Shown here piece by piece: positions 44,983-53,868 of a DNA stretch of 64,000 bases. The stretch covers positions 1 through 64,000 of the forward strand of contig CAZSMK010000113.1 of assembly GCA_964608095.1 (NCBI GenBank). The letters are read 5' to 3'. Position numbers and translations under genes: made by a program. Below the pieces are notes generated by a model. The model was not told the origin of the DNA and did not search any database. It was given only the letters and a program-made list of their open reading frames with translations. Numbering within the stretch: position 1 is the stretch's first letter; each line of letters begins with the position of its first letter. Source of the stretch: CAZSMK01 sp964608095. Lineage in GTDB: Bacteria > Sumerlaeota > Sumerlaeia > MWCT01 > JAGHBZ01.

Positions 44983-46328
44983 TACCCTTTATAGTAATAG
45001 GTTACAGCATTATAGTCAGGATGAAGTTTCCGCCTGAGAAATTGCCTGCTCCGGGATGGCTTGTTCTTTCATTCTGGTTGGGCGTGGTTTCAGTAAGTTT
45101 TATTGTGACCTTTCTTGCAGTATTGAGCGGGCGATTCTTCCTTGAACTTTATTGGATTTTGGCCGTAGTCGGCATAGCGTTCCTTTTCATTGATAGGAAG
45201 AAAATACCTGAGTATATGCGATTTAACGAATTCCTTAAAGGTGTCAAAGATAAGAAACGGGTTCTGATATGGTTACCGCTGCTTGTTCTCATTATTATCC
45301 AGATAATCCTTGTAGTCTCGCTCACGGTAAGTTTTCCCCTCATCGGTTTTGATTCCATCGGCAATTTCGGGATGAAAGGGAAATTATGGTATTACACTCG
45401 CAGTCTCTTTCCCGAGCAGCTCCTTAACCCTGATTTTCTCATATATAAGCGAACATATCCCGCTATTATACCCCTCACCGAGGCAATCTGGTCTATCCTT
45501 GGCGGATGGCACGATGAACATATCAAGATTTTTTTTGTGGTATGCTGGCTCGCATTGGGATTTATGATTTTTTCCATACTCATGTCGCGTGGAAACAGGA
45601 TTCATTCATGGATTGCCATGACTTTCTGGATAGTGCTTCCTTACAACCTGTATGAACTCGGTGGGGGAGCAACCAACGGTTTCGGTGAGATTCCTTTCGC
45701 CCTCGCTCTTTTAATTGCACTCTGGATGATGGTTGAATTCCATTCTACACAGCGAATCGGAATGATTGTCCTTTTAGGCGTTCTTATTGCTGCTACGTTC
45801 TGGGTCAAAAAGGAGGGGCTCCCGTTTGCATTCGGCGCTTTTCTTTTCCTTGCATGGAAAAGGATGAAGATCAAATATCTTCTCCTTATAGGCGCTATCT
45901 GCCTGAGTATGTTTTTTGTTCATCTTCTTACGACGCGAGGGCTTCCAACATATTTTGAAGGAAAGGACCTGAGCCTCGCTCATTCTTTTCAGGATATGCA
46001 GGAACGATTCCATCACTTCTTCGGTTTCGCTTACGAGGAGTTATCCCGACCCCGCCATTGGGGAGAACTGTTCTGGCTGGTTATTCTGGGTATATGGATT
46101 TATAAACTTATTTTCCGGAAACTCAGAGATATAGTGTCGGTCGAACTTTTGTTTTTTGGATATATGCTATGCATCTATATCATTGTTTGTCATCTCAATG
46201 TCCTGGATTTTTATAAAGTAATGACAACTACTTTCGATCGGCTTTTTATCCATCTTTATCCCTTGCTCCTGCTCGCCACTTTTCATGGAATAGAACGTTC
46301 AGAATCAGGCACAATGGGGGTAGCATGA
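44964..46328 (+). CDS. Polytopic GT-C-like protein, module copy 1
   Basis: A 454-residue protein with about 11 to 12 membrane segments, starting MEWVPVIPF. The first large outer loop contains FDSIGNFGMKGKLWYY and RTYPAIIPL, matching a broad family of uncharacterised membrane proteins related to PMT-type glycosyltransferases; the Asp is the candidate catalytic residue. Later landmarks are GATNGFGEIPFALAL and FWVKKEGLPFAF. It starts inside the end of the small gene (19-nt overlap). A closely similar pair follows at 46495-48302. Confidence 0.7.
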   Translation: MEWVPVIPFIVIGYSIIVRMKFPPEKLPAPGWLVLSFWLGVVSVSFIVTFLAVLSGRFFLELYWILAVVGIAFLFIDRKKIPEYMRFNEFLKGVKDKKRVLIWLPLLVLIIIQIILVVSLTVSFPLIGFDSIGNFGMKGKLWYYTRSLFPEQLLNPDFLIYKRTYPAIIPLTEAIWSILGGWHDEHIKIFFVVCWLALGFMIFSILMSRGNRIHSWIAMTFWIVLPYNLYELGGGATNGFGEIPFALALLIALWMMVEFHSTQRIGMIVLLGVLIAATFWVKKEGLPFAFGAFLFLAWKRMKIKYLLLIGAICLSMFFVHLLTTRGLPTYFEGKDLSLAHSFQDMQERFHHFFGFAYEELSRPRHWGELFWLVILGIWIYKLIFRKLRDIVSVELLFFGYMLCIYIIVCHLNVLDFYKVMTTTFDRLFIHLYPLLLLATFHGIERSESGTMGVA

Positions 46329-46494
46329 TTGGTGTCAGTGGCGAGAAAAAGATAGATGATTTTTTCTTGAAAGACTACGTTGCGCTTCTTATTATCAACC
46401 AAGTATTTGTTATGTTAACTTGATTTTACAGTGTTGCGCGTCATTTTCAGCAGGGTACTGCCGGCAAATGCTTTTTTTAGAAAAGGGCGAGAGT

Positions 46495-46959
46495 GTGAAT
46501 ACGAGTGTAAAAAAAATAATATATTTTCTTCTTTCGATTCTCTTCCTGGTGATCACCTTCGATTCTCTATTCTATCAACAACACCGCAATGAGAAAATAT
46601 TCAGAAAGATAAAGGGGCGTGTAAATAAAGCCTTTTCCGCCGATTTACCCCATCCAATGCTTGTTATTTTTCCCGAAGAGGCTATTTCCTATGTTGATGT
46701 TTATTATAAGATTCAGGAGCATTCAGCAACGCATTTTTGGCTTGTTGGAAACGATTTTAATCCGTCCGTGATTTTGAATTATTATGTCTATCCCCGGGAA
46801 CTTCGAATGTCGGTTTCTACTCAACAGATGCTGATGGCAAAAATGCTGGGCAAGAGCAAGGAACCCGTCGAACATTTCCCACCCCGCAAGTTTGAAAAAA
46901 TAATAGTTATTAAAGATGAACATGCAGAGGTAGTTGATGAATGGGCTGGGAACCGATAA
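46495..46959 (+). CDS. Small single-pass protein, module copy 2
   Basis: A 154-residue paralogue of the protein at 44533, with a membrane segment (about 7-23), the shared ILNYYVYPRELRM and the C-terminal VVDEWAG. The likely start is GTG 46495, preceded by GGGCGAG; the frame is open from 46420 with an ATG at 46468. The last 19 nt overlap the next gene, exactly as in copy 1. Function unknown. Confidence 0.55.
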   Translation: MNTSVKKIIYFLLSILFLVITFDSLFYQQHRNEKIFRKIKGRVNKAFSADLPHPMLVIFPEEAISYVDVYYKIQEHSATHFWLVGNDFNPSVILNYYVYPRELRMSVSTQQMLMAKMLGKSKEPVEHFPPRKFEKIIVIKDEHAEVVDEWAGNR

Positions 46960-48302
46960 TATTTTTAACCGTAATCGGATTCGGAATTTTTCTTCTTTTT
47001 AAGCCACGGCCTGAGAAGTTCCACGGCTTGAGTGTTATTGTTCTTTCTTTCTGGTTAGGAACACTGGTGACCGCTTTTCTCATGATAGGTCTTGCAGTTG
47101 TTACGGGACGGTTTTTCTTCCCCATGATATGGCTTCTCTTGATCGGCGGTTTTTTGCTCATCCTTTTCAATGTAAAAAAAATTTACACCTATTTTCCTTA
47201 CACACCACCGGGACCTCTGAAAAAAGACAAAATCTTCCTCCTTCTATACATCCCCTTGATCTATTTCATTATTGTTAACTTATATCGTGTGGAATTCCTT
47301 TGTATGGATTACCCGCTTGTAAGTATCGATGCGATCGGGAACTTCGCCCTCAAAGGGAAATTGTGGTACTATACGAATAGTCTTTTTCCCGCCCAGCTTC
47401 TCGACCCGGAGTATCTAATGTATAAACGTTGCCATCCACCCATAATATCAGTGATCGAGAGTTTATGGGCGAGTTTCGAAGGGTGGCAGGGCAGGGATGT
47501 TAAATATTTTTTCTTCACATGCTGGCTTTCGGTAGGACTTGCGATCTTATCAATTCTTCGTTCACGCGGAAACCGTTTCTCGGCAGTGCTTGCGACAACG
47601 ATCTGGTTTGCGCTTCCCTATAATCTTGGCTATTGTCATGGTGGCGCGATAAGCGGGTACGCTGATGTCCCTCTGGCTTTGACATTTCTTTGCGCTGTTC
47701 TAATAGTGGATAAACTCCACAACACTGATAAGTGGTCTGATATACTCCTCATGGCGCTTCTCCTTGGCGGTACATTCTGGGTTAAAAAGGAAGGAATTCC
47801 TTTTGTTTTTTTCATCATGCTCTTTCTCGTATATAAGCGCATGGCTATCAAAAAACTCGGCGTTCTCGTATCCGTTTTGGCTCTCATGTATATCGTATAT
47901 CTTTTTACCACTTTTAATATTCCTTGTTTATTTGAAAAAGATGTAACGCGTCATCTTTCTTGCGCAGAATTATTCGCACGCATACAACGACTTTTCCCTC
48001 TTGTGGTAGCAGAATTTTCCGATCCCCGGCATTGGGGAAATCGACTATGGTTGATTGTGCTTGGTGCATGGATTTTGAAATTATATAGACGCAAGGTAAA
48101 AAATCTTTTCAACCTTGAAGCCGTTCTTTTTGTTTTCATGTTTTCCCTCTATCTTATTGTACTTGTATTTACCGTGTGGGATTTTGAGCAAAATCTGCGA
48201 TGGGCATCACACAGATTATTTATTCAGATTTATCCTTTGCTCCTCATAGCAACTTTTGACGGCATGAAAATAATTAGTGAACCACGAATTGAGAAACGCT
48301 GA
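46941..48302 (+). CDS. Polytopic GT-C-like protein, module copy 2
   Basis: A 453-residue paralogue of the protein at 44964 with the same start (MGWEPIIF) and the same landmarks: VSIDAIGNFALKGKLWYY, KRCHPPIISVIE, GAISGYADVPLALTF and FWVKKEGIPFVF. The two proteins have diverged a good deal, so the duplication is not recent. A sugar transferase using a polyprenyl donor is the best guess; each copy may have a different specificity. Confidence 0.7.
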   Translation: MGWEPIIFLTVIGFGIFLLFKPRPEKFHGLSVIVLSFWLGTLVTAFLMIGLAVVTGRFFFPMIWLLLIGGFLLILFNVKKIYTYFPYTPPGPLKKDKIFLLLYIPLIYFIIVNLYRVEFLCMDYPLVSIDAIGNFALKGKLWYYTNSLFPAQLLDPEYLMYKRCHPPIISVIESLWASFEGWQGRDVKYFFFTCWLSVGLAILSILRSRGNRFSAVLATTIWFALPYNLGYCHGGAISGYADVPLALTFLCAVLIVDKLHNTDKWSDILLMALLLGGTFWVKKEGIPFVFFIMLFLVYKRMAIKKLGVLVSVLALMYIVYLFTTFNIPCLFEKDVTRHLSCAELFARIQRLFPLVVAEFSDPRHWGNRLWLIVLGAWILKLYRRKVKNLFNLEAVLFVFMFSLYLIVLVFTVWDFEQNLRWASHRLFIQIYPLLLIATFDGMKIISEPRIEKR

Positions 48303-48422
48303 AAAGTATGCATGAAGCATCTCTTCTAAACTTTTTCGTTTAAGAATCGATAAAACAAGTATACTTTTCATTATATCAGCCAATGACTTTGTATACGAGA
48401 CCCACTCATGAAACAGGATATA

Positions 48423-49940
48423 ATGAATACGACAAAAAATTGTTATTTCCGCTTATCGCTTGCGATAGTTTTATTATATTGTGTACGAGTACTATTCGGT
48501 GGATGGTACGGGGATTTTTGGGCGCATAGCGCTGTGGTTCGGGAACTCGCCGCACATCCTTTTTCACCGGGTCATCCTCAATTGAACATAGACGCAGACC
48601 ATGAGTTTTTTTCGCCCTATACGTTAGCGGTCGGTATCTTTTCAAGGGTAAGCGGTTTAGGCGCTGTTAATGCCCTGGCAGTAGCCGGAATAATAAACCT
48701 CACTCTCCTGTTTATATTTCTTAGGGTATTTCTTTCAAAACTGCAGACGCATAAGGAGGCTGCATTTTATACCTTGCTCTTCATGCTGTTTCTATGGGGC
48801 AATAAACCATGGAAATTCAGCGGTTTTTTTCACGTAAGGGTTCTGGGGTATGTCGCTCCATACCCTTCAACATTTGCACTTGTTCTCGTACTTGGATGCT
48901 TCATACTTTACTTTAAGTTAGTTGAAGCAAGACACCTGAAATACGTCTTATATATATTCATTTTAAGCACTGTGGTCCTTCTCACTCATCCGTTCAGTTT
49001 CATAATACTTGTCTGCGGGATATGTTTTCTTTCGTTGAGTCGTTATAAAAAACACCTCATCACTCTATATCTTATTCTTGCAGGAGGAATTATTATCTCT
49101 TTTTTAGCAGCACTCTTATGGCCCTATTATGATTTCGAAAGACTTATCTTTTCATCTACGGGAGAACGTTATCACGACCTCAATAGAATTATGTATATGG
49201 ATGTGCTTGAGAAGATCTATCCCGCACTTTTTGCAGTGCCTTTATTGTTCATTCGCCTGAAAAAGAACTACCGCGATTCTCTGTCGGTGATGTGTCTTGG
49301 TTTATTCGCTGTGTATATGTATGGAGGGATTATGGGAAAGTGGGGATATGGCAGGGTTATCTGGTTTGCAGTCTTGCTTTTGCATAGCGTTATCGCTGAT
49401 TGGGTTGCCACCATAGAACAATCAATCAGAGCTCGTAAACCTATTTCACTACAAAACAAAATAATGTCGGTTATATTGATAGTTCTCTTTTCACTCGGGG
49501 TATTTTCTTCTATTAAGGGCTGCGCTGACTATTTCGAACCTACCGATTCCGCTGAAAAAAGGCTTCAATTCACCAAAAAATTTATACAACAAGATGATGT
49601 CGTTTTAACAGATATATTTACGGGATATTATGTGCCCACCTTCGGTGGAAAAGTCGTTGCTGTTCCACAACCACTCGCCTTTATGCCGAATCATGCAGAA
49701 AGGCTAAATGATGTGTACATCTTCTTTTCAGAGACCACTAAGCCTGAACAGAGAGATAAAGTCCTTGATAAATACAATGTCAAGTTTGTCTTGCTTGATA
49801 AAGAACGAGGGGAGATTCCGCCTAAAGTAATTGAATATCTTAACGATAAAACTCATAAGCTCTATGAGGATAAACGATATACACTATTGATACTCGAGGA
49901 GTTTGCTGCGTCCTATTTTTCATCAAGGAAGGGAGAATAA
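48423..49940 (+). CDS. Polytopic membrane protein, GT-C-like
   Basis: A 505-residue protein with about 11 membrane segments. The first outer loop has GGWYGDFWAHSAVVRELA, with an Asp and a His placed as in other GT-C-like proteins, and DADHEFFSPYTL follows. A soluble C-terminal domain (about 385-500) with VLTDIFTGYYVPTFGGK resembles the outer domain seen in related proteins. I use ATG 48423 because CAGGAT lies just upstream; an in-frame ATG at 48408 has no such site. Role in glycan assembly is inferred from its neighbours. Confidence 0.65.
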   Translation: MNTTKNCYFRLSLAIVLLYCVRVLFGGWYGDFWAHSAVVRELAAHPFSPGHPQLNIDADHEFFSPYTLAVGIFSRVSGLGAVNALAVAGIINLTLLFIFLRVFLSKLQTHKEAAFYTLLFMLFLWGNKPWKFSGFFHVRVLGYVAPYPSTFALVLVLGCFILYFKLVEARHLKYVLYIFILSTVVLLTHPFSFIILVCGICFLSLSRYKKHLITLYLILAGGIIISFLAALLWPYYDFERLIFSSTGERYHDLNRIMYMDVLEKIYPALFAVPLLFIRLKKNYRDSLSVMCLGLFAVYMYGGIMGKWGYGRVIWFAVLLLHSVIADWVATIEQSIRARKPISLQNKIMSVILIVLFSLGVFSSIKGCADYFEPTDSAEKRLQFTKKFIQQDDVVLTDIFTGYYVPTFGGKVVAVPQPLAFMPNHAERLNDVYIFFSETTKPEQRDKVLDKYNVKFVLLDKERGEIPPKVIEYLNDKTHKLYEDKRYTLLILEEFAASYFSSRKGE

Positions 49941-49974
49941 CCTTTACGTGTCGTAGGCTAAAATGAGGTGCTTA

Positions 49975-51357
49975 ATGGGGTTTGATGAGAATATAAAGAA
50001 ACGAGTAGCTGTACTGTTCGGTATCCTTATCTTTGCCGTTCTTCTCCGAATAGATTATAATTCATGGAGTGGTGTCGAGTTCTACGCTGATACGTATAGT
50101 TATCTCCAGATAGTTAAGGACATACTCACCAAAGGTAAGATAATTGATGGACACCGGACACCGGGCTACCCGATGTTCTTGATTTTAAATTACATTTTCT
50201 TCGGTCATCACAATCACGTTGCGGTGGCACTAATCCAATCGATTCTGGGCATTGCCGGCGTCGTTGTTTTGTTTTTTCTGGCGTTGCAGCTTACTAAAAA
50301 TATGGTACTGGCTGCTCTGGCAGCTGCCATTGTATCTTTCGACTATGAGATCATCTATTACGATTGCGGATTAATAACAGAAGCCGTTTCTACTTTTCTC
50401 GTGATTTTGATCACCTATCTTTTTTTTAACTGTGTTAAGTGGAAATTCAGGTTAAGGGATTGTTTATTCCTGAATCTGTTTTCTCTTGCGCTTATTTTTA
50501 TCCGCCCGATTTTTATCATGCTGGTGATCCTTTTGCCCATAATGAGTGTAATAGTATACATAAAAGATAAGAATCTCCAAAGGCTCAAGAATATGCTCAT
50601 TCCTTATCTTGTCGTGCTTATTATTCCGATTGCCGCGTGGGGTTTTGCGCTTAAATTGAAGTACGGCTTTTTCGGTATGACGAATGTGGCTCATTTCAAC
50701 GCCATGGGGGTGCTGCTGCGATATAATCTTTATAAGTATGCGCCTGAGGAATATAAAGAATTTGCCTGGGCTGTTGAAGAGGCTCAAAAGAATCTCCCTG
50801 CTGAATATAAAAGAAATGCTTACGCGATATTTCCCTTAATCGAAGACATGGTGCCTCGAAAGAACGAGTATGATTATAGTTACCTAATGAAATTCAGCCG
50901 GGCATGTATACAATCCGCTCCCTTAACATTTTTAAAATATTCTCTGGAAAAAGCCCCGGAAGTGCTGACGAAAAAAGAGAAGATCAGGGACTATAAAAAG
51001 ACAGGAACTGTAATGGCAACAATAGGATACTCGTTGTACAAAAATGTTCTCTATAGACCTTATAGAAAGGGCGCTATGGGGATTTTTCTTTTGTTTTTCA
51101 GTATTTTCCTACCTTTAAGACTGTGCAGAAAGAATCCGGAGCAGTGTATCGAATTACTCTGGATTTTACTTTTGATCTGGATTCAAATAGTGTTGGTTAT
51201 CTTCCTGGGACCTGCTTCTTACGCACGTCTCAGAATGCCGGTCGATCCGCTCATCAATCTTGTCGTATTATTCGGACTAATTGAAGTTGTTCTTTTGGCG
51301 AGGAGGCGGTTTTTCGGCAAGGATACTATCACATCAGAGGAAAGTACAGAATCATAG
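49975..51357 (+). CDS. PMT/ArnT-like glycosyltransferase
   Basis: A 460-residue membrane protein with about 10 to 12 segments. The first outer loop has VEFYADTYSYLQIV and HRTPGYPMFLIL, the Asp plus RxPGYP signature of the PMT_2 family that moves sugars from polyprenyl phosphate. The start at 49975 follows GAGGTG; an ATG at 49963 is in frame. It is the last rightward gene of this stretch: the leftward GT4 gene ends 14 nt beyond its stop. Confidence 0.75.
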   Translation: MGFDENIKKRVAVLFGILIFAVLLRIDYNSWSGVEFYADTYSYLQIVKDILTKGKIIDGHRTPGYPMFLILNYIFFGHHNHVAVALIQSILGIAGVVVLFFLALQLTKNMVLAALAAAIVSFDYEIIYYDCGLITEAVSTFLVILITYLFFNCVKWKFRLRDCLFLNLFSLALIFIRPIFIMLVILLPIMSVIVYIKDKNLQRLKNMLIPYLVVLIIPIAAWGFALKLKYGFFGMTNVAHFNAMGVLLRYNLYKYAPEEYKEFAWAVEEAQKNLPAEYKRNAYAIFPLIEDMVPRKNEYDYSYLMKFSRACIQSAPLTFLKYSLEKAPEVLTKKEKIRDYKKTGTVMATIGYSLYKNVLYRPYRKGAMGIFLLFFSIFLPLRLCRKNPEQCIELLWILLLIWIQIVLVIFLGPASYARLRMPVDPLINLVVLFGLIEVVLLARRRFFGKDTITSEESTES

Positions 51358-51371
51358 GCGTCTTTTAACAA

Positions 51372-52541
51372 TCAGGGCTTTCCAATAAGATTGTAGCGAA
51401 AGCGGTATTTTGCTTTCGCTTTCTTTGCCGCGGGTGGTGGGGAGGTGAGCAGTCGATCATATAAGGTACAGATTCTGTCTGCAAAAGGACGCAGCGCGAA
51501 TTCCTCGCTTTTGATACGTGCGTTCTCGCCCAACTTCAATCGCAGTTCTTTGTCTGATAACAACGCATCGAGCTGATTGATAAAATGATCTGCAGAAGCG
51601 GCCTCAACGAGAAATCCTTCTCGTTCATGCGTCAATACTTCACTTATGCATCCCACATCGGTGGCAACCACCGGTGTTCCTACGGCATACGATTCAATAA
51701 TACACCGTGGTAAACCTTCGAAATGCGAAGTCAGAACCGTGGCGTCGAAGATTTTCAAGAAAGCGGGGACGTTTTCTTGGAAGCCGGTGAAAATGAGTGA
51801 AGAGCGAACACCAAATTCTTCAGCGAGGAGTTCAATCTTTTGTTTATAAGCCTCGTCGCCTTCACCCACGATAAAGCATTTCAAGACGGGATACCTGGTT
51901 TTCAAACCGGCAAGGACTTTCACAAGCATTTCGAGGTTTTTTACCGGGTGCAAGCGTGCAATGACTCCAATCACGGGTGTATCGTCGGTAATATTATAGC
52001 GCTGCCTGATCTTCTCTACCTTATCCTCCGATGCTCCCGCTTTTATTGCATCAAGGTCGAAGGCATCATGCATGACGAACAGACGGTCGCGGACGCTTTC
52101 ATTGACCCTGTCTTTAACGAGACTCCAGAGTTCTTCACATCCCTTTTTGCCGACGAAGATAGAGGTATCGGTAGCAGGAAGCAACCTTGATTCGACTCTG
52201 GCAAGTTTCGAGGTATATCTCGAGCCCGGCATCGTATGATGATGGGTGATTATGATGGGTATCTTTGCAAGGATAGCGGCAATCCTGACCATGAAATGGT
52301 TGTCAAACGAATGAATATGGACAAGGGATGGTTTTTCTTCCTGGAAGAATCGTTTCCCCCATTTGATCCGCTCTTTGTTGAGTTTTCCTTTCATCTGGGT
52401 TTCGATGACGTTAATCCCCATTTCACGTGCCTTCGGGACAAGGGTACCCGCTCCACTTGTTATAATGAGGGAAATATCAAAATGCTCGGAAATCAGGGGA
52501 ATGATACTCAAGGCGAAAGTCTCGCTTCCCCCGACTCCCAT
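51372..52541 (-). CDS. GT4 family glycosyltransferase with unclear start
   Basis: A GT-B fold enzyme (389 residues from the first ATG). It has GVIARLHPVKNLEML and the E-x7-E motif in HFEGLPRCIIESYA. The frame continues upstream of the ATG with HVIWSYRR, which aligns with the true N-terminus of the next GT4 protein (MDLIWALNN), so the real start is probably 10 to 20 codons earlier. No ATG, GTG or TTG exists there before a TAG at 52611-52613; a CTG at 52584-52586 follows GGAAAGAG and is the best candidate. The product is otherwise complete. Confidence 0.85.
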   Translation of the reverse strand: MGVGGSETFALSIIPLISEHFDISLIITSGAGTLVPKAREMGINVIETQMKGKLNKERIKWGKRFFQEEKPSLVHIHSFDNHFMVRIAAILAKIPIIITHHHTMPGSRYTSKLARVESRLLPATDTSIFVGKKGCEELWSLVKDRVNESVRDRLFVMHDAFDLDAIKAGASEDKVEKIRQRYNITDDTPVIGVIARLHPVKNLEMLVKVLAGLKTRYPVLKCFIVGEGDEAYKQKIELLAEEFGVRSSLIFTGFQENVPAFLKIFDATVLTSHFEGLPRCIIESYAVGTPVVATDVGCISEVLTHEREGFLVEAASADHFINQLDALLSDKELRLKLGENARIKSEEFALRPFADRICTLYDRLLTSPPPAAKKAKAKYRFRYNLIGKP

Positions 52542-52672
52542 TCTCCGGTACGACCAGATTACGTGTGTTTTATCGGATAGTGGCAGAGCTGATCTCTTTC
52601 CAATAAGAATCTATTACGAGAAAGTCTTATAGCATAAAATAAACAAGAGATTGAAGGTTCCTCTCCATGTTT

Positions 52673-53863
52673 TTATACGAGTTTAAATCTATATTTTGTT
52701 CTGAACCAGCGCTTATGTCGTTCAGTATGACGATCAGGAGACTCGAGAAGATCATGGTACACTTTGCTGATCGTGTCCACATACTTTTTCATTTCATAAT
52801 CATGAGATTTAAGGACTACTTTTTGAGACATCCTGTCCCGGAGTTTTTTGTTTTTGATAAGGCGTTCGAGGGCATTGGCGAGCTGCGCTGGATTCCCCGG
52901 CTCGACTAATAAACCGTCCTCACCATCGACCATGAGTTCCCGTAGTCCCTCTATATCGGAACCTACCACAGGACAGCCCGAAGCCCAGGCTTCAACAAGG
53001 AAACGGGGAAGCCCTTCGTGTGATGAACACAACACGCCCAGTGTAAATAATCGGATATATTCTGCAACATCGTTGCGGTAGCCCGTGAACGTAATGTAAG
53101 GCTGAAGACTCTTCTCCATAACTCTCTTTTTCAATGTCGCGGTATATTCCTCATCGCCTTCACCGACAATGAGACATCGTAACATTGGAACTGAGGTTTT
53201 CAAAATGTCTATAGCATCGATCAGGGTTTCAATAGATTTAACCGGTGCAAGGCGCGCAATCAATCCAACTACAGGGGCGCCTTCATCAATCTGATAGTGT
53301 GCGCGTAGATTCCGGACATTCTCGTTGTTGACGGTATAGAACTTATCAAGGTTAAATCCATCGTAGATGACGCGTAGCTTCCGAGTGTCAGGGTCTGCAG
53401 GGTTGAGATGAACGATTTTTTCATACTGATGCCGTGCGGCGTTACAGACAAAAAGAACATGACTCGAGCAGCGGAGGAGAGCGTCCTCCCATTCAAGGCT
53501 CGAGTCGTCGAATCGCTCACCTGGCATGGAATGAAAGTGAGGAATGATCACGGGGATCTTTGCCAGTATAGATGCCAGACGAATCGTACAATGTGCCTTG
53601 AAGGTATGAGTATGGACAATTCGGGGATTGATTTGTCGTAAAAGTTTTGCTGCGCCGGATATTCTCCGCCGGTTGAATTTTCCCTTCATGCTCGAGATGT
53701 AGACGGGAATACCGGCGGACTCGATTTTTTCCAGCAATCTTCCCCGTCGCTCCGAAAGCAGGATTCCAACCGAAAATCGCTCCTTGAGTAAAGGAAGCAC
53801 CTCGGTTGTATGTGTTTCAATGCCACCAAGTTCAAGATTATTTAACGCCCATATAAGATCCAT
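52673..53863 (-). CDS. GT4 family glycosyltransferase
   Basis: A 396-residue GT-B fold glycosyltransferase with N-terminal NNLELGGIETH, donor-site GLIARLAPVKSIETL and the E-x7-E motif in SHEGLPRFLVEAWA. It resembles the next gene (51372) along its length, so the two are paralogues. It starts 5 nt after the stop of the GT-C gene at 53869, pointing to one transcript. It probably adds a sugar to a lipid-linked glycan on the cytoplasmic side. Confidence 0.9.
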   Translation of the reverse strand: MDLIWALNNLELGGIETHTTEVLPLLKERFSVGILLSERRGRLLEKIESAGIPVYISSMKGKFNRRRISGAAKLLRQINPRIVHTHTFKAHCTIRLASILAKIPVIIPHFHSMPGERFDDSSLEWEDALLRCSSHVLFVCNAARHQYEKIVHLNPADPDTRKLRVIYDGFNLDKFYTVNNENVRNLRAHYQIDEGAPVVGLIARLAPVKSIETLIDAIDILKTSVPMLRCLIVGEGDEEYTATLKKRVMEKSLQPYITFTGYRNDVAEYIRLFTLGVLCSSHEGLPRFLVEAWASGCPVVGSDIEGLRELMVDGEDGLLVEPGNPAQLANALERLIKNKKLRDRMSQKVVLKSHDYEMKKYVDTISKVYHDLLESPDRHTERHKRWFRTKYRFKLV

Positions 53864-53868
53864 TTATA

